Shown: piece by piece, positions 59,754 through 64,000 of the stretch | Numbering within the stretch: position 1 is the first letter of the stretch | How the letters are laid out: each line of letters opens with the position of its first letter | From: Cunninghamia lanceolata | Lineage: Eukaryota > Streptophyta > Pinopsida > Cupressales > Cupressaceae | Direction of reading: 5' to 3' | Length of the DNA: 64,000 bases | Assembly: GCA_027924645.1 (NCBI GenBank) | Contig: BSBN01000242.1 | Location: forward strand, 496,001-560,000 | Position numbers and translations under genes: made by a program | The notes under the pieces: model-generated | What the model saw: only the letters and a program-made list of their open reading frames with translations | What the model was told of the DNA's origin: nothing | Database searches by the model: none

Positions 59754-60737
59754 GTGGCAAGCCAACAGATTGATGACATATACATAGAGGTGGAATTAGA
59801 TAAAAGGGTAGAAATCATTAATGGTGCAGATGGTTTGTGGACACCATTTTCTGAGTTTGAAAGGCAAAAGACGAATGATAGTGAAGTAAAGATAACAAAG
59901 GAAAAAGAAAAGGTTGCAGCTGAAAACAAAGGAGTTGGTGCAGCGGTGGAGCTAGACGTAAATATGAAACCATTTTATGAACGTATTGTTATGTTGATTT
60001 ATGAAGAATTGGAGCAGAACCCTGACATAGTGCATGACATTGGGTTTTATAAGAAGGAAGAAGGGATTAAAAGTAGTTTAATGTTGTATAGTTGGAACTT
60101 GGGAAAAGAAGTATATGAAATGATGAATGCAGATTTGTTTAAGGTTGAGCATGTATTGGGTAACGTAGACAGTCCAATGAGTGAGGTTGACCTGTTTGGG
60201 GAAGTAAATACTGAGCTGTTTTGTTTGAATAAAGTTGAATGGATTGATAAATGTGTGAATGGCTTTGATGAAGATGTACAAACAACTGGAACAACAAGAG
60301 ACTATAAAAGCTTTATTGCGGAGATGTTGGAACAGGTAAAAGACGACATTGATTTATTGACATTGGGTATGTTGAAAATTGGAAGGATATGTAACATCTT
60401 ATATCCAGATTTTTGTAAGGATGTTGGTAGTGGTAGTATGTCTATTGAAGTTCAACTTGATTTGTTATTGAAGTCTAATTTTACTCACATAATCCAACAA
60501 GTGGATGGGATGAGTGAATTGGAAGAAATGGAATGTGTTAATTTTCTGGAATTTGGTTGTGTTGTTGTATGTAAAGATGAATGGGTGAGAAGACTTTGGA
60601 GGAGGCTGTTGTATAGTGGAAATGAAATGATAAGAATAGAACAGAGCAAGCAATGTTTGAAAAGCTTGATGATGATTATAGAACGATTGTGGAAGAAGAG
60701 GAAGAAGAGAACAACAGCAGATAAGTTTGATTGTTAG
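59754..60737 (+). CDS. 327-codon ORF of unknown function in element G
   Basis: This is the longest open frame in the window. It has no internal stop and ends 44 bases before the 3' LTR. The shown start is a GTG; the first ATG is near 59776, and the frame extends upstream in damaged form, so it is probably the C-terminal part of a larger protein. The first 65 residues are charged. The rest looks mainly alpha-helical, with hydrophobic segments such as 'MKPFYERIVMLIYEELEQNP', 'FIAEMLEQVKDDIDLLTLGM' and 'VNFLEFGCVVVCKDEWVRRL', and it ends in a Lys/Arg cluster. No retroviral motif or known domain was recognised. Either a divergent element protein or a captured host sequence would fit. Confidence 0.6.
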   Translation: MASQQIDDIYIEVELDKRVEIINGADGLWTPFSEFERQKTNDSEVKITKEKEKVAAENKGVGAAVELDVNMKPFYERIVMLIYEELEQNPDIVHDIGFYKKEEGIKSSLMLYSWNLGKEVYEMMNADLFKVEHVLGNVDSPMSEVDLFGEVNTELFCLNKVEWIDKCVNGFDEDVQTTGTTRDYKSFIAEMLEQVKDDIDLLTLGMLKIGRICNILYPDFCKDVGSGSMSIEVQLDLLLKSNFTHIIQQVDGMSELEEMECVNFLEFGCVVVCKDEWVRRLWRRLLYSGNEMIRIEQSKQCLKSLMMIIERLWKKRKKRTTADKFDC

Positions 60738-60739
60738 CC

Positions 60740-60759
60740 TCATGTGCAGGAGCACATGA
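60740..60759 (+). repeat. Perfect hairpin just before the 3' LTR of G
   Basis: TCATGTGC and GCACATGA are perfect 8-bp arms around a 4-base loop. The hairpin lies between the ORF stop and the weak purine tract 'agggagtc' next to the 3' LTR. Confidence 0.85.
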
Positions 60760-60781
60760 TCTTTTTGTCCCCTAGGGAGTC

Positions 60782-62108
60782 TGATGCAGGGGCATCGCTC
60801 TCCATCTAAAATTTTGGTTTTGAATTTTGTCTAGTTTTAGGATTTCTGTAGTGTTTAGGTGGTTTGAGTGTTTGAAGGTGTAACTTCTTGTCGAATGCAT
60901 TTATCTCCCTGTCGCTTATAATGCAAAGACTAGTTCATGTCGTAGAAACTACCAAGAGTTAGTTCTTTCAGTTACAGTTATAGAGGCAAATGAAAGGTCG
61001 GAAGTAGAGAAGAATTGCAGGACAACTGGAAGGTTGAGTCATGGGCAGTCGTAGGAAAGAGAAGAGGGCATCAGGTAAAGGAGGCCGACAGAGGGCATTG
61101 AGTAAGAGAAGGAAGTTTTGGAAGCTTCCTGGCACAACGAGGGCAAAGAAAATGTCACCACATGAGAAAGAGAATAAACAATTACCAATAATAATTGGCT
61201 AAGAGCAATGTTCATTGACAGTTACTGGAAAGTTAGTTTTCTATTGCAGAGCTCATGAGCCACTGGAATTCCTGTCACACATAATTTGGATTAAGAACAC
61301 TTCTATCGCCCGAGTGACAGGTACTCATTCGAAGGGGGTTTTTACTGTCAAACCATTATTGAGAAAACTGACGATTGAGTAGACAGTTGGAGGAATCAAG
61401 AGGTCGCGGGGCAGTGAACAGTTGCAGGACAATTGAAAACCAACGAAGAGTTTCTCATCTTTAAGAAGAAAGCCGAGAGGCTATGAGTTGAGGAGGGCAG
61501 AAAGCCAAAAGAATAGGGCGGTTGGTAAAGAAGGCCGATGGGGCCGTGTGTGTAGAAGGAGGCTGCAGGCCAAAGACGAAGGCCGTCGGACAGAGAAGGC
61601 GGTGTGTAGAAAGAGGGTCGAAGGCCAAAGAGTCGAGTCTGGAGAGAAAAGAGGGCCGTAGGGCGAAGATAGAGGAGGGAGTTCTGAAAAACACGAGTCG
61701 AGTTTTGTAGAAGACCAAGAGTAGAAGAAAGGAAGAGGGTGAAATTTGCAAAAGGAAGCGAATATGGAAGGCGTCGAATACCCCAGTAGAGTTTGTGATG
61801 AAACATTGTAAGAAAGGAAAAGTCTACTAATAAAAAGGTCTCTGTTTTGTTTGTTCTGTCGCATACAATACTCTGCATGTTAATGAATCGAATGTTGTTA
61901 CACTAAAGTGATTCTTGTTCCTGTCGAATTCATTGAATGGTTATCTGGTTATAAGTAAACATTTCAGCATTTAGTAGCTCCCTGTCTGTGAGTGCCTAGT
62001 CTAAACTTCCTATCATTATTGTGGAATTGTGTGGTGATGAATCTCGTTTGAGTCTAAATCTATTGAATCTCTGCGCGTTGAAACTAATTGTTAGAGGTCG
62101 TGCCATCA
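60782..62108 (+). repeat. 3' LTR of element G
   Basis: This aligns end to end with 56587-57911 and is followed by the target repeat CATGA. It shares the purine-rich 'aggccgaag' region (61500-61700). Confidence 0.95.
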
Positions 62109-62113
62109 CATGA

Positions 62114-63773
62114 TCACTATGATCAAATAATACTCCAATAGAACCAAGCAAATACATCAAATCAATTAACAAAATACTTAAGGCATAGTTGCCATTTTTA
62201 GTTTATTTGATCAATTAAAAATAAATAATTCATTAATCATACTTGATAGTAGAATATAGCAACAACAATATATACATGGCATGCTTGTAAACAAATGTTT
62301 GACATAGCCAAGAGTAGCATTATAAAATTTGAAATAGAACCCAATTTAACCAAAAAGATCATTTAGTATATTTAAGTTAGTTTAAAAGTTCAAATATTAA
62401 ATTTTATATATTATTTTAATAGGTATTCTTTTGTTATCCCTCCATCATCCCTAAAATTTGGGAAATTTTTTGTTGTACTTGGCATTGCATCCCTGTGGCT
62501 CCCTATCCCCAAAATTGCATCTCCACATTATCCAAACTAGGAGAAACACAAGTACTAATCACTAATTAGAATGGTGTTTTCATTATGAACTTGATCCACA
62601 AGAAGCAAAGAATATATTTCCTTGATAACAAAGAATAATCAAGGATGGTCTTCCCGTTATGAACTTACACAACACAAAGCAAAACATATATGTGTCACAT
62701 AACAATGCAAAAAAAAATAAAAAAATACAAGAGCAAGGTCATACATGTCCAAGCAACACAAAACACAATTGTATGTTCCTTATAACAAGGCAACACACCA
62801 CAAAAATAAGTCATATCTACACATCTCTACTAGAAATTTGATTTGTTGAAGAAAATCAAATAAACATAGATGCCAAATTACATGCTTACTTTATAGGGTC
62901 TACCTTGAACCATCATGAACATTGGGTCCAAAGGGACTAACTCAATCCTAGAATCATTAATCAAGTCAAAATGATCCAACACATAGAAGCAATATTGAAG
63001 ATGCTATGGCATGGTGTACCAATCTATAGACTTTATATTCATCCACTAGAAGGAAAGGCATGATGTAAAATGTATCAACCATAGAAGCAATATTTGGTGG
63101 AGGCCTATAAAATTATTTCTTTGGTTGAGTGAAATAAACCATCAATGTAAGCTTGAGGTGGATCTCATCAGAGGTAGAGGCATCAACATCCTCCATATAA
63201 TTTTTCTTAGGATTGCCAAGGCTTACTCTCTTGGCTATAATTATGAGCTTAGTAACAATCCATTATCCATATTTTCGAAGTACCTATTTTATATGGCCCA
63301 TTTTCTAGAGTAACATGGAACCAATGGCCCTAGCTTGTTTCTAAAATATTAGGAGAAATCTCTTGATGAGATTTATATAAGTTAGTATCATGGACAATGT
63401 AAGAATCAATAACATGAAGAGATTGTATTACCTATAATAGCCATGCAAGTGGCTCTTATGGTTTGTGAGAGTTAGGGAGGATGCCATCATTTGAAGGACG
63501 ATCATTACATGTTATAACATCAAAAGTACTCTTATCACAAGCATTAGGATAACCATCATCATAAGTAATGAGCCAACATTGGAAGCATTATAAGAAGAAG
63601 AAAAACAATTTTGTGTTGGAGAAAAAGAGCCCCCTACTATTGGCCAAGCAATGTCTTTCTCCCAAAATCAATTTATTGGATTCTAAAAAACTTGGAAAAG
63701 TTAGTAATATTTTGATAAAATAACAAGGAGCAATCCATTACATAAGTAAGTTTTTACTATTAGTTCAAGTTTG
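62114..63773. other. AT-rich intergenic sequence, nothing recognised
   Basis: Open frames are at most about 60 codons and show no motif. A short stretch near 62430-62530 ('catccctgtggctccctatc') resembles the C-rich words of the repeat at 50700-51020. No RNA gene or LTR could be supported. Confidence 0.5.
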
Positions 63774-64000
63774 TAGATTGATTTGCAGTCTGCTTTTCCT
63801 TGTGTGGTGGCCCTTGTGTTGAACAATGATGTCTTGGTGTCAAAAGGGGAAGGATTTGTGGATGCATCTCAAATGGATGTCGAATCTCCTCTAGACTGCT
63901 CCCAATGCTTGGGTGATAAGGTGGTGTCTATATGCATTCTCAATTTTGTTGTGGAGCGTGCTATCACTAGATTTGAACTCTCCCGTGGGCAAATTTTTGG
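63774..64000 (+). other. Unrecognised open frame running off the right edge
   Basis: After a stop at about 63771 the plus strand stays open for about 75 codons to the window end. It reads 'CVVALVLNNDVLVSKGEGF', 'MDVESPLDCSQCLGDKVVS' and 'VVERAITRFELSRGQIF'. GC content is higher than in the sequence to its left. A 'gatttgcag' at 63780-63788 could be a splice acceptor. No family was recognised. It could be the start of an exon or part of another decayed element. Confidence 0.3.

Larger units (their letters stand above)
56587..62108 (+). mobile_element. Element G: complete LTR retrotransposon without pol, carrying an unknown ORF
   Basis: The LTRs are 56587-57911 and 60782-62108 (1325 and 1327 bp), with ends TGATGCA...CCATCA and a perfect target duplication CATGA at 56582-56586 and 62109-62113. 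A primer-binding site follows the left LTR, so it is on the plus strand. The 2.9-kb interior has no protease, RT, RNase H or integrase. It encodes a lysine/glutamate-rich, broken frame, then a 327-codon open frame. The first 70 LTR bases differ at four sites, all transitions. It depends on another element for mobility. Confidence 0.95.

Noticed and set aside
61396..61878. 160-codon minus-strand protein
   Set aside because: It lies in the purine-rich part of the 3' LTR of element G, with a similar damaged frame in the 5' LTR. Composition keeps the antisense strand free of stops.

Overview
The window is nuclear DNA of a seed plant. The length of the introns and the depth of retrotransposon nesting suggest a large, gymnosperm-like genome; that lineage is an inference, because no ribosomal or organellar marker is present. 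Nearly all of the DNA is decayed transposable elements. Only one host gene could be assembled with confidence. No rRNA, genuine tRNA gene, CRISPR or bacterial-type feature was seen.

Layout. (1) 1-1121: AT-rich flank without genes. (2) 1122-35539: one Ty1/copia retrotransposon on the minus strand (element A, flanking repeat ATTTT), split inside gag by a nested stack. Its insert is element B (6461-33060), an LTR retrotransposon without pol. B's left LTR is split by insert C (about 6755-26140), which carries a decayed plus-strand accessory ORF. C is split by D (13744-26094, flanking repeat CCAGC), a minus-strand Ty3/gypsy element of Athila type with gag, protease, RT, RNase H, integrase and a downstream accessory ORF. 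D's left LTR is split by a tRNA-derived SINE (14235-14510, 16-bp flanking repeat). (3) 35540-36290: unassigned. (4) 36291-42424: a decayed Helitron (Rep plus Pif1-type helicase tail). Its middle is replaced by element E (39543-about 41935), a 5'-truncated copia. (5) 42425-43900: degenerate tandem array, 174-bp duplication, a small terminal-inverted-repeat element and a SINE-like sequence. (6) 44075-55300: the host gene on the plus strand. Exon 1 encodes an Arg-rich, mitochondrial-presequence-like N terminus. Four exons about 10 kb downstream encode an Rdx-type (SelW/SelT/SelH-like) thioredoxin-fold domain that lacks the usual CxxC. The long intron holds an inserted repeat with a 13-bp flanking duplication and several short tandem duplications. 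(7) 56587-62108: element G, a complete plus-strand LTR retrotransposon (flanking repeat CATGA). It has no pol, but carries a 327-codon open frame of unknown function next to its 3' LTR. (8) 62109-64000: mostly featureless, with an unrecognised open frame running off the right edge.

The elements' coding regions carry stops, frameshifts and lost catalytic residues. Substitutions between paired LTRs are mostly transitions where checked, as expected for old methylated repeats. The nesting gives a relative chronology: A, then B, then C, then D, then the SINE.
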